The notes under the pieces were generated by a model that saw nothing but the letters and a program-made list of their open reading frames with translations, searched no databases and was not told where the DNA came from. Shown here in pieces: positions 34,901 through 45,845 of a DNA stretch of 64,000 nt (its first letter is position 1; every line of letters starts with the position of its first letter). The position numbers were made by a program, and so were the translations under genes. Location of the stretch: NCBI RefSeq assembly GCF_023343835.1, contig NC_064436.1, positions 56,147,883 through 56,211,882 on the forward strand, in the 5' to 3' direction. The DNA is from Lagopus muta (taxonomy: Eukaryota; Chordata; Aves; Galliformes; Phasianidae).

Positions 34901-35157
34901 TTACCTGAGAATTTGGAGCGTCTCCCGCCCAGCCCACACTGACGTATTTTGCCGCCTCGAAAGAGTCCATAGTAAATTTCTCCAATGAACTTGACCAGCT
35001 CTGGATCTGTGGCATTGACTAATTCAGCTCCTGTTTTGCACAGGATCTTCCCGGTCATCCACTTCGGGGTCCCCATTGCAACAACAATCAAGATAAAAGA
35101 TGCAAAACTTATTGCAGAAGCCAAGGCAAATAAAGTCTTTTTAAAACAGCCAGGCAT
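31924..35157 (-). CDS. CLRN2: CLRN2, clarin-2
   Basis: Coding exons from the start: 35157-34905, 32796-32617, 32189-31924. They sum to 699 bases, or 232 residues, equal to human clarin-2. Clarins are four-pass membrane proteins; CLRN2 is needed to maintain hair-bundle transduction in inner-ear hair cells. Four hydrophobic segments are visible: residues about 8-29 (LFALASAISFASFILIVVAM), about 100-120 (MIIMFLCVAISFCLISFGF), about 136-157 (GICLWNFLAGGFVALAVTG), and about 188-208 (ICVASATAHAVNLLLIPIS). An N-glycosylation sequon, Asn48-Ala-Thr, lies in the first extracellular loop. Further matches are YYGLFRGGKIRQCGLGGR and the C terminus VTAEDIMY. Splice phases are 1 and 1, and all sites are GT-AG. 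The ATG has A at -3. It is divergent from QDPR. Confidence 0.96.
32797..34904 (-). other. CLRN2 intron 1
   Basis: 2.1 kb GT-AG intron. The only repeat-like hint is a doubled GATTCTGTG tail at about 33343-33360, which may be the end of a very old CR1. Nothing else is recognised. Confidence 0.6.
33310..33360 (+). mobile_element. Possible CR1 tail remnant
   Basis: AATTCTGTGATTCTGTGAAA resembles the octamer repeat that ends CR1 elements, but the preceding sequence is too diverged to assign firmly. Confidence 0.35.
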
Positions 35158-36230
35158 CCTAGTGGTCTCAGGGAGTCATCGCCAAGGCCTCTCTGCAGCA
35201 ATTAAGCACATTCCCAATTTTTTCTGATGCTCCAAAATCCACAACTGAACAGCAGGTATTTTGAAATACATTTCATTATATTTTGAAGCTCCAGAAATTA
35301 AACTGCACAGTTAAAAATCAAGTCAAAAAATACATCTTGCTACGACAGCATCCTGAGATGGTTGCAAACATCGGCTTCATTACCCTGCAGCGCCGCGGTG
35401 CTTCTTTCTGCCGAAAGTAATCTTATATCTATTGCAAAGCTAATGTTTCACCAGAGGTTTAATTGTCTTGCTCAAATGACATTGAGATCTATACCATAAC
35501 CACATGGGAAGAAAATGAGGACTAGAATTGTATTTATTTAAGATTATTAAAAGCATAATTGGCTACAAAGCACTACAAGCATGGAAATCGACAGCAGAGT
35601 TTTGCTAACGCCTCTGCTGCGTGCTCCTCCTGGTGCTTACTCTGTGCCAGCCTAAATGTCACTGCTGCCAGAGCTCATGGGACTGCTAATGTGGCAGAGC
35701 ACAGGTCTGATGAGGAGCAGCTGAGGGAGCTGGGATTGTTCCGCCTGGAGAAGGGGAGGCTCACAGGAGACCTTATTGCCCTATACCTCCCTGAAAGGAG
35801 GTTGTGGGCAGGTGGGGGTAGGCCTCTTCTCCCAGGTAACAGCGGCAGGATGAGAGGGAATGGCCTTAAGTTGTGCCAGGGGAGGTTCAGGTTGGAAAAT
35901 AACAAAGAAAAAAATAATTGTCCTCAGGAAGGGTGGTGATGCATTGGCACAGGCTGCAAGGGAGGTGGGGGGGTCACCGACCCTGGAGGTGTTCGAGAAA
36001 CGTGGAGGTGTGGCACTGAGGGACCTGGTCGGCAGGCACGGTGCTGACAGGCTGGCGTTGGACTAAGTGATCTTACAGGTCTTTTCCAGCCGCAATGGTT
36101 CTGTGATTGTGCGTGCCCCACCCGCACACAGCCACGGCCGGGCCGGCTTCTACGGTTACTGCTACACAAGCCCCATAGATCCACTGGTCGATCGATTAAT
36201 TAATGAATGAACCCTCCCAACGTCCCCGAG
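35158..36230. other. CLRN2-QDPR divergent spacer
   Basis: The start codons lie 1.26 kb apart on opposite strands. The CLRN2 side is AT-rich without a CpG island. The QDPR side is a CpG island, with a CR1 between them. No other gene is seen. Confidence 0.7.
35690..36110 (+). mobile_element. CR1 LINE 3' fragment beside the QDPR promoter
   Basis: GAGGAGCAGCTGAGGGAGCT, then CGCCTGGAGAAGGGGAGGCT, ATGAGAGGGAATGGCCTTAA, and CTGGAGGTGTTCGAGAAACG are CR1 3' landmarks. The copy ends CAATGGTTCTGTGATTGT, immediately before the CpG-rich QDPR upstream region. It is antisense to CLRN2 and sense to QDPR. Confidence 0.93.
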
Positions 36231-36760
36231 GGCAGTAACACAACCCGCCGCTGGGATGTGCACACGCGGGTCCTTCCCCCGAGCTCTCGGAGGCGGGCGG
36301 AGCTCTTCCACGACAGGACCTGGCTCCGCTCCGCATGCGCAGGCGGCGCCGGGCGGTGGGGAGGGCCGGGCTGTGCTGTGCTGCGTTGCCGGGCGGGCGG
36401 CAGGTTGCTAGCGGCGAGCATGGCTGTGGCGGGCAGGGTGCTGGTGTACGGCGGTAGAGGGGCCCTGGGGTCCCAATGCGTGCAGTACTTCAAGTCCAGG
36501 AACTGGGTGCGCGCCGGGCGGGAGCGGGACGGGGTGCGGGGAGGCGGCGGCTGGGCGGCGGGGCGCTGCGTGCCCCGGGACCGGCGCTAACGGCTCTCTT
36601 GCCGCGCAGTGGGTCGCCAGCATCGACCTGTCCGAGAACGAGGAGGCCAGCGCCAGCGTGGTGGTGAGAGCCGCAGAGTCCTTCACCGAGCAGGCCGAGC
36701 AGGTGGGAGCGCGCGGGGACGGTGCCGCGGTTGCGGACTGCAGTGGGGTCCCGTTTCCCC
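36230..36760. promoter_or_regulatory. CpG island promoter of QDPR
   Basis: CpG-dense block covering the upstream region and exons 1-2. It includes an NRF1-type CGCATGCGCA at 36332-36341, about 80 bases upstream of the ATG, and no TATA box. Confidence 0.78.
36332..36341. promoter_or_regulatory. NRF1-type binding motif upstream of QDPR
   Basis: CGCATGCGCA matches the core of the palindromic NRF1 consensus GCGCATGCGC in a CpG island just upstream of the start codon. Occupancy is inferred. Confidence 0.5.
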
Positions 36761-39700
36761 GCGGCGCAGGAATTACAACCAATCGCGTTACCGGCTGTGG
36801 AGGAAAAGGTGCTGTGCATCCATCAGCCTCCGCCTCGGGTGCGGTGGTGCGATGCACGGCTCGTGTGGTTAAGGCAGAAGGGGAAGGCAAATATTCAGTT
36901 GTTCGTTCCTTGTGCTGTCATCGGAATTGTTGTGGAAGCGGCTCCGCAGATCTGGAGCTTTTTGTCCCGTGTGCTTAAACGGGACAGTGTGCAGAGAGGT
37001 ACCTTCGAAAAGAAATGCCTAATAATAATTTAAAAAGATGGTTTATGATGTAGGTAAGGTTGGATCTCTTGATCCTGCTCAAATCAGTTATTTCCAGTGA
37101 CATCACACACTGTATGATCTGACTGTCATCTTTAGTTATGTGGTTATTCCGAGTTAATGGATCTTCTTAGTTTTCTGCAATTGTTTAAATTGTTTTGTGC
37201 TGTATTTTTTTCCTCTGGTTACATAGTTGAGTAACTTTAAAGCAATCTTGATATTTACTTCTTTACATTGGCATTTACTCCTTTATCTTCACAGTGGCTT
37301 CAGAGTGTTTTTATTCTGTGTTTTGAAGGTGACAGCAGAGATTGGAAAGCTGCTTGGTGAAGAGAAGGTGGATGCGATCTTATGTGTAGCAGGAGGATGG
37401 GCTGGAGGCAGTGCCAAAGCTAAATGTAAGCCTGTGCATGTCAGTTTATATGGGAATGAAATCTCAGAGGAGTTGTTAAAAATCGTGGTTATAAAAGTCT
37501 GAGATCGTCTTTCTTCCAGAGTTTGGAAGAGGATGCTAGCCTAACAGTACAGAAAAGCTCAATCACAATGCATCTTAGCTCATTTCTGAATTATTGGGGC
37601 CTGTTACATTTTCAGTGTTCTCAGAAGAGGTTTTTTTAATGCACTGTTTTCTAGTGGTGAATCTTGATGCACCATATAAAGGAGTGCAGTGTTATTATCT
37701 GTGAACTAACTTTTGACAAGGCAGGCAGCTTCCATAAGATAGCTACTGATAAAGCTGCAGTTGCTTGCTGCAGCTCTCTGAGCTGTTACTATATAATCCA
37801 GAGCTGATAACAACTCAACACCACTCTAGAGGACAAAAAAAAGTCCACAGATTTACAAAACTTTTAAACATGTAATATTCTGAGAGTAATTTTTTGCTTT
37901 TCCTACTAGTACAGAAAATAATAATAATAGTAGAAAATGTATTTTCCTCCCATTTCTCAGCTCAGACATTATAGGCAAAATTTTCACCTATGAAGAGAAT
38001 GTGAGGTGGCATACACAGTTTAATCAAAGCGAATGCATTTCCACAATTACATTATATTGGGTTGTAATAAATATGCACAGTATTGGAAATAAGGTGGTTG
38101 GTCATAACCCTGATTTATAGTAGTTCTTCTGGTGGGTTAGCAGGGTATCTTGGAATCAAGTGGTCAGCTTACCTCACTGCGTTGCTCATACTTGTTTGTG
38201 CTGCATTCTGAAAAGGATTCTTTCTGAACGGTGGCTAGGCATTTTTGCAGTACCTGCATGGAAAGGAGAAAAACAATGATGAGTGCTTGAATTTTGCTTG
38301 CTTGTGAAGTTCTCCCTGGTCCTAATGGGCTGCTGAAGTAGAATTTTCTCTGTGGTATATAGAGGCACTAGGATGCACACTTGGTATAGTATAGATTAAT
38401 AGATTAGTGCATTTATGCCAACAGATTACTTTCTTGTGTGTTGTTCTTGATTTGTGATATAACCTGGTGATAAGAAATATTTTTGTTTAACTCTTTTGTC
38501 TCTTGGAGTCTTCTTGCTGCATTCTAGTGGAGGTAACTGTATGCAGCCAGTGGGGAAGTTATGGAAAGAAATCATGCTGCTACAGAGTGAGAAGGAATGA
38601 ATGTGTGAATTTTCAGATCCTTGACATAGATTAAAGCAGTGCTTACAAAAATTTGAAAAATTTGTAAGTCTTTGAACTGAGTATAAGCATTAATGGTGGA
38701 ACTGTCCAATGGGTATATATAGTATTTTTTACTTTTTATAGAAAGCAGGTAATTGCCTAGAATACATGCTGTAGAGCTGGGGTTTGACACCCAGAGATGT
38801 AAAAGATATAAATTGATATTTTACTCAATGTGTAAGTGAAAAATATCCTTTCAGATATCATTATAGTACTTTGTGTAATACTGTTGCACTATGTGCGATA
38901 GGAAGGAAACAGAATTGAGGATCCTTTTTCTTATGGTTACTGTAACTAATTATCTTTCTAATCAGCTTTGTACAAAAACTGTGATCTGATGTGGAAACAA
39001 AGTGTTTGGACATCCACTATTTCCAGTCACCTAGCCACAAAACATCTGAAAGAAGGAGGTCTCTTGACTTTGACAGGAGCTCAAGCTGCTTTATCTGGAA
39101 CTCCAGGTAAAATGCCGTCGTGTATGGTAACTGCTGAGACATGAGTAGTTCTACCTCTGTGCTAATCTCAGCAGCGTTGCTCATGAGGAGTAGTTTCACT
39201 CGCCAGTTTCTTGACATCCATTACAAATGGAAATTTGCTGCTGAAATGCTTAATGTAGGTGTAATTTTACAGGTGGCAACACTGAATTTCTTGAAGCTGG
39301 AGCACAAACAGAATCAGTATTTAGTTAATAGTTGATATGCATTGGTGAAATGAACTTGGCTAATATAGGATACGGTAAAAAATAATTTGGAAAATAGTGA
39401 AGAATAAAAGTACGCAGCAAGCTGTAAGTATAGTGCTTAAAGAAAAGTTAAATCTCTTATTTGCTTTCTAAAATGTAAAGTCCCTCGCTGCCCACTTTTT
39501 CTACTAGTGATGACTCAGCTGATTCTATTAGATGTGCTTGTCCTGTTCATGTTCTGATTCCAGTCCACCTTCTCTTCAGGCACAGATAAGCTTGTTGACC
39601 TTTAGCTTTGCCCTCCAACCTATTTAGAACAAACTTTTCTAAGTTTTTTTTTTTTTTAAATCTCACTCCCATCTGCGTGGGGAAAGAAATCTGGGAACAG

Positions 39701-42700
39701 TTTAAAAGAAAAAGGCACACAAGTCCACAGGCAAGGAATGTTTTTTGAGACAAATGCTTCTATTTCCCAATTTACTAGTGAGACCTAACAATACTTTGAT
39801 GAGACATGGCTACTAATGCTGTAAAGCACATCATAAAATTGATGAATATTCCTGAAAGCCACATCTAAAGTGGTTCAGGAGAAATACGCTGTATTTTCTA
39901 GTTAATGATTTACCTTCTAAGTTTACAGCTGCATCTGGTATGGTCTGAAGACAAAAGGCTTATTTTATGTGAATAAACAGATGCATAATTTACTGTCTAC
40001 TACTGACTGACCACCTACAAATGAAATCTTGTGAACTTTGGCAAACTTTCATAATGTCTTTTGGGTCTTTTTGGGAGGTAGGGACCACAACAGAAGAATC
40101 AGTGATTTGCTTTCATGTTTTCAACTAGCAGTTTTCAATGAGTCTGGATTAAAAAAAAAAAAAAAAAAGATCCACAAAAAACGAAAAACACAGCAGTGCT
40201 TTGGGCAAACACATGCAGCTTATTAACTTCAGGAAGAATTGGGAAAGAATTGTTACTCAACTTTTGCAAATATGACTTGCTGGCTTGTTGTTTCCAGCCA
40301 TTAAGGAAGGAATCCTCTTTTTCTTGTTTGCCCTTCCTGTGATTTTTCTTTTTCTGTGTGAGAATGTTGACTTATTCAATGCAAATTGAAGAAAACTGAA
40401 AATAATACAATAGCTACAGTAAGTAGTTCAACAGTGATGGTTAAGAAACATAGAAAAGGTTTAAGAAGACTTGGTATTTGGTTTACAGAAGAGGGGAATA
40501 TGATAGAAGTGTAAATATTTTACAATAAAATAAAATGAGGTAGCTACTGCTGAGAGTGATTCCTCCTAATAAATGTGGATATTATACAGTGTATCTAATT
40601 GAATATAACAGAAACATTTATGTAATGCAAAATTATCTTTGTACCTTCATTGCAGAATGCTTCCTCAGGTACTTTGAAAAGGAGTTGTACAAAGATGTAG
40701 AAAGTCATCCAGTTGGAGTAGACAGAATACATTTATCTTTTTCCTATGTGCTTAATCATGTCATGTCTAGGCTGCTTGGCAGGTGTGTACCATGAGACAG
40801 CTGAGATCTGAGATAAGGAGCTGAGTAGCTCCTTATTGTCCAGCTCTTGTACTGGAGCAGTACGCTGCGTGCTCTCATTCCCATACATCTTACACTGCTG
40901 AGTACTGGCTGTCTAAAAAGCAGCAGTGCTCCCGAAGAAGCTGGATTTACATGCAGGTTGTTTAGTTGCATTCTTCCAGGACTGGGTTTTCTGCTTGTTA
41001 GTTTTTTGTAGCTTTGTCCAGAGAGCCCGTCAGAATTAGGATGCTGCTGCAGTGAATTACTGTTCTGGAGAGAAGTGTGCTGTATCTGCTCAGGTCCAGA
41101 CCTGTAAATGCTTCAATCTTGTGCTCAAAGCTAACAGGTGATTGCTTGATTAAAGTCATTGAGTCTCTTTACACTTAGAAAACAGCAAAACTAATCTAGT
41201 AAGGTTAACTCTGTTGGTCCTTCAGGGTATGTTCTGAAGTGTTAATTAAATATGTTGAAAGCAATAAGTTTGTCAGTTCTGTAATGCTCAAAGCTTCTTT
41301 GTTGTTCCTGGATGTCTATTAGGATTTGGGTTGGGTTTGTTTTTCTTTAATTATATTTCTTTATGTTTTAAATCTGATTCTGTTGTGGCTATGGTAAGTG
41401 ATTTAAAACTTATTATTAATTAAATAATGTGAGTTTGTGTCATACTACTGATGGTATTGAGAACTGTGCTTTAGTTTTCCTGTTTTTTGTTGCTAGGGAT
41501 GGTTGGCTATGGCATGGCTAAAGGAGCAGTGCACCAGCTGTGTCAGAGTTTGGCTGGTGCCAATAGCGGTCTGCCATCTGGCTCTGCTGCTGTTGCTATT
41601 TTACCGTAAGTGCTTGAATAGTTACCTCTGCCTGCATGGTTTGATTACTGCAGTAACCTGGTGTTCCACTGGTGTGGTTGTGATGTCCTGTCCCCGCTAC
41701 TCCAATAGCTTAGACTGAGAAGTGTCTTGAACATACGAAAGTAGCAGTCCGCAAGTTGTCCTAACAGTGAATAACTTTTTTTCTGTTGCTGTGCAAAACA
41801 GTAGTGGGTGTTGGGGTTAAAATTTGATTCAGCTTTAAACATTGTAAGGGTAGCCAGCTACTAACATGTAACTTTTTCAGTACAGTCAGAAGATGAAAAG
41901 GACTGTTCAGCACAATTTTAGACTGAATTGTGTGATTATAGCAAAGAAAGGATTACTGGAAAAGTTTTTGCTTGGATGAAGATATGAACATTTTCTACAG
42001 AAGCACCTGGGATTGATCAGTATTGAGGTTCTGCAAGAAAAAGAAATCTAGCTTGTATTTGCCTGTCATAGCTATCTTTTTGATGCTTTGAGGAAAAGTT
42101 AGTAAAAAATGAGTGGACCGGTAGGTCTTCACCATATCAAAGTCCATTGGTATTGCTGCAAGAATTATTTATCTTGCCAGGTTCATACCTGGAGCCAAAA
42201 CTTAAGACTAAACAGTTCTGTATGGGCATTTGGAATGTTGCCCAAAATCTAGCAGCATGTCTTCCTCATTCGCTTACTGTTATGCACACTCCTTCAGGTC
42301 AGAAAGCAACAGTTCTGAAAGTGCTGGGATCACTAACGCAGTGTTCTGCAGAGCTTTGCAGACAGGCAGACACCAAGAACACTGCACTTTTGGCCATTCT
42401 GGATTTGCATAGGTCTCGTGTGAAACCCTATGCTTGAGTGAGTTCTTGAGAGTAATTATACCCTGTGTTGTCCCCAGCATAGCAGTAAGACAGTTCTGAA
42501 GACTTCAGCCTTTAATGTCATGAAAGTCAAAAGTTACTGGTCCTGTGCACTCACTTGAGCGAGCTGCAAGTGCAGAGATTGAGGGCAATAGCAGTAGGGC
42601 ACGTGCTGTGTGATACAGATGGGCAAGAATATTACTGCTACGGACTGCATGAGAGAGGCTGGGAGGGAGCTGTGTGCAAGGTTATAGGCCTGGTGGGCTG

Positions 42701-45152
42701 GATGTCATCAGCAAGGCAGGGAGCTAAGGGGTTATAGGCTCTAGCCTTTGATGTACACTGAAACTGATAGTTATATGCTGTTAACATGTAGAGAAAACAA
42801 GGGAGATCTGTACTGTGTGGTATAAAATTCAAGCATATGTTACAACAATGAAAAGAAGCAGGTGGCTCTTATCAGAAACATGATGAATAAATAAAGGTTT
42901 ATCTTGTTTTAATCACAGAGTTACCTTGGATACACCAGCGAACAGGAAATCAATGCCTGATGCAGATTTCAGCTCTTGGACATCCTTAGAATTCATCGCT
43001 GAGTGAGTATGCTTGTGATAACTAAGCAATTCTTACTGTCACTTTTGCTGTTGCATCTTCCTGCCTGCTCTTTCTAAATGGCTGTCACGGGTTTGGGCAT
43101 TTTTTCCCATAATTTCCCTGATTCTGTAAGTCTCCAGATGACATTGGGCCTGCAAGCTTCCTTAAATGGAAAAAATTAGCCCAGCTCCATCAACTTGAGC
43201 GTCTCTACGTCAGTTACTATGATAAGAGAGCCTTAAGCAGTTGAAATCCAAAGTAAAGGCTCTAGACAAATTAAATTGCAGATGCAGGAGTCAGTAGTTT
43301 AGCTTAATGGTAAACTGCAAATAAGCATGTAAACTTCAACGTTGTTTGTTTTGATATTTTTTATTGCCCACTTTCTGGTGTGCTAATCCACTTCTTAAAG
43401 CTGGAAAAATTCCTAGTTTTGTTCAGCATAATTCAGTCAGAGGTTTTTTCTGTTTTTTTTTTTTGTTGTTGTTTCTTTGTTTGTTTGTTTCTTCTGTTAT
43501 CCACAAAGGCTGGTCCTGAATAATGTTGCAAAATGCAGAAATTTCAGCTGTAGCTTATTGGACAACAGGCTGAGACTAAAAGACTTACTGTGTCTAATTG
43601 CTCTCAGAGAAGTACTGCCTTCTGTGAGGTGATGGGGGGTAGCAAACATTCTGCTGAGGTTGGTCACATAAAAGCAGAAAAGCACGGACGCAGTTGTCTT
43701 GCCTTTTTGAGGACAGATGTATCTGCCTTCACATATTGTAGAGGACAATGTGTCTTTACTCTTATAAATTTAAAAGCTTTTAAAACTGGCACTGAAATAA
43801 CATTCACCTTATCACCTTATGCTGATTGCTCAGAGAGTAGTTTAGTGTTGGCATTTGATTTCTTTGTGATGTGAGGTTTTTTTTTTCAGTTGCATGTCAG
43901 AGTGGAAAATAGTTTTTGGTGCAAGAAGCCCGTGCAGCTGTTCAATGTGGCTGTCTACAAGGGTCCAATCAGTTGATTTCAATTAGTTTAAAGATGTTCC
44001 CAAAAAGTTCTGTATTCTAAAAGCCCTAACATCTGTCTATGTACAAATTAACTTTTGACTTCTAAAGATCATTTTCCTTGTGGGACAATTAGGTTGAATG
44101 TTCTGCTTTTTTTAGCTTCTAATTCTCTTAATTTTAAATCTAGCTTTGTCTCCAACACCAGTGAAACTGTCAGTTTTCAATAATTCCAGTGGTGTTAAAC
44201 ATTGGTACCATTTTCATCTCAGGAAGGATGTTTCTCGTATCGTGTCTGCATTTTGAGGTCTGCTGTATCCTGGAAACTACTCTGTCAGATGGCAGGATGT
44301 TCCAAAATGGTAGCTACTAAGTCTGCAATGACGGAAAGGTTGATGGACCTGAAAAATATTTTTTTAATTAATTTTGCTAAGAAGTGCTCTGGTGTGCTGT
44401 CCAGAATGAGCCCATCTCACTTGGCGTATTTTGGGTATCTTAGACTTTCTGTGCTTCTGCCAAGACTTCTTTTTCACACTTAAGACGCCTTGTTGGCAGA
44501 ATAATGGGTTAAGAAAGAAGAACTTGAGAAGATAGGTTGAAAAGTAAGGGATGCGTGAGGAGAGAATAGGAATAGAATACAGAGATATGGGGACGAAAAA
44601 CCAATCATTTAATCTGCAACTTTTAACAGCTCCAAGGTTTACCAACCCTATTTTAGCCATAAGTCTGTGTTCATGATGTATGCTATAAAGGCAACTTCTG
44701 TAGCTCCTGCCTCCCCCTTTCAGTGTATTTACTTTTTCAACTTGGGCAAACCTTTGGTATTTGAAACATCTGGCCTTTTCCTTTGAGATGTTCTGAAAAT
44801 CCCGTGTGTGCTCTGTAGGGCTTCTGATTTCTCCAGGTCCCCATCTGACTGAAGTTCTGAATCTGATGATCACATTGGCAGTGTTTGACGTAATGTAGAA
44901 ATTGCTGCAGGGGGGAAAAAAAAAAAAAAAAAAAAAAGGAAAATAATTTGGCCTTTACTTTATACTTCCTGTCGATGTGTCTGATAGTGTTTTTTCTTTT
45001 TATTTTTATCCTCCCCATCCTATTTTATCTGTTTATTTAAAAATAGAACCTTTTATGACTGGATAACAGGAAAGAATCGACCAAACTCAGGGAGTCTAAT
45101 CCAGGTGATAACTGCCAAAGGGAAGACTGAACTCGTTCCAGCACATCTTTGA
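36420..45152 (+). CDS. QDPR: QDPR, dihydropteridine reductase
   Basis: Seven coding exons: 36420-36506, 36610-36702, 37329-37425, 38966-39106, 41497-41605, 42919-43002, 45047-45152. They join to 717 bases, or 238 residues (human 244, with a longer N-terminal Ala stretch). The cytosolic enzyme uses NADH to reduce quinonoid dihydrobiopterin to tetrahydrobiopterin, the cofactor of phenylalanine, tyrosine and tryptophan hydroxylases. It has the short-chain dehydrogenase fold: the NAD-binding motif VYGGRGALG at residues 9-17, and catalytic Tyr144 and Lys148 in [12 protein letters not shown]. Other conserved stretches are [38 protein letters not shown], and the C-terminal [17 protein letters not shown]. 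The ATG has A at -3 and G at +4. Intron 1 is only 103 bases with a weak donor (TGG|GTGCGC). Confidence 0.97.
37426..45046 (+). other. QDPR introns 3-6
   Basis: The larger introns (37426-38965, 39107-41496, 41606-42918, 43003-45046) are AT-rich. They hold poly-A tracts near 40150-40168 and 44917-44938, a poly-T near 39642-39657, a TTTG-rich stretch at about 43455-43490, and a 10-bp perfect inverted repeat with a 4-base loop at 40813-40836. No CR1 copy or second gene is recognised. Confidence 0.65.
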
Positions 45153-45845
45153 TGTCGGATGCTTAAGACTGGAACTTCAGCAAAGGAGAAGCTATGGAAA
45201 GTCTGTCTGCCAGCATAATTTGAGTGCTCGTGTGTATCCAGTGATTGTAACGATGTCATTATTGGAATCAAATTTCAAGTAATATTTCTGTGCTGTCCAT
45301 TGTGAGCTATCTGTGCTTATTTACCAGAAAGTATCAAGCATTTGTCTCTAAATTGAAGCTGCAGGCTTTGGAGTCTGTAGATGTCCTAAATCCTGAGCAT
45401 TATATGGTCATTTCTCTGAAATGGGAATTGCATTAATGTTGTGTGATCTCACATGTAATGTTGGTTACTTTTCTCAGTCAGTGTTTCTAGCAATTTACCG
45501 TGAATCTGTCAGTTGTCTTTTCTTTCTCTGTCTGGGAATATAGCTCTACCCCTGCTATTATGTTGGCTGTAGTTATAGGAAACACTGTGATCATATGTCC
45601 TAGTCTTCTAACACTTTTCTTCTGTATGTTCTGCTGGAGTTAGTGGAACTCTATAGGGATTACTAACTTGAGGAGTTCCTAATTTGCCTTACAGTTTATA
45701 AACTGCTGTCAGGCCTACAGTTGTAGGATGAAACAGCAGTTTTGCCAAATGCCTTTGTGTTAGTACATAAATACTAGGAAAAAGTGTACACTTCTATTTG
45801 AACATGAATATTTTGTGCTAAATAAATATATATTGTTTTACATAT
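45153..45845 (+). other. QDPR 3' UTR (inferred)
   Basis: From the TGA stop to just past the first AATAAA at 45821-45826. There is no other canonical hexamer between, so this is the likely main 3' end. Confidence 0.6.
45821..45826 (+). terminator. Polyadenylation signal of QDPR
   Basis: AATAAA about 670 bases past the stop, followed by a T-rich segment (ATATATTGTTTTACATATTG). Confidence 0.6.

Noticed and set aside
36408-36890. 160-codon minus-strand frame over QDPR exons 1-2
   Set aside because: CpG island artefact opposite a clearly coding strand.
40650-40668. Possible short exon between TTCATTGCAG and GTACTT in QDPR intron 4
   Set aside because: The QDPR reading frame joins perfectly without it, and the donor is poor.
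44364-44873. 169-codon minus-strand frame in QDPR intron 6
   Set aside because: Composition looks random, there is no domain, and it is antisense within an intron.
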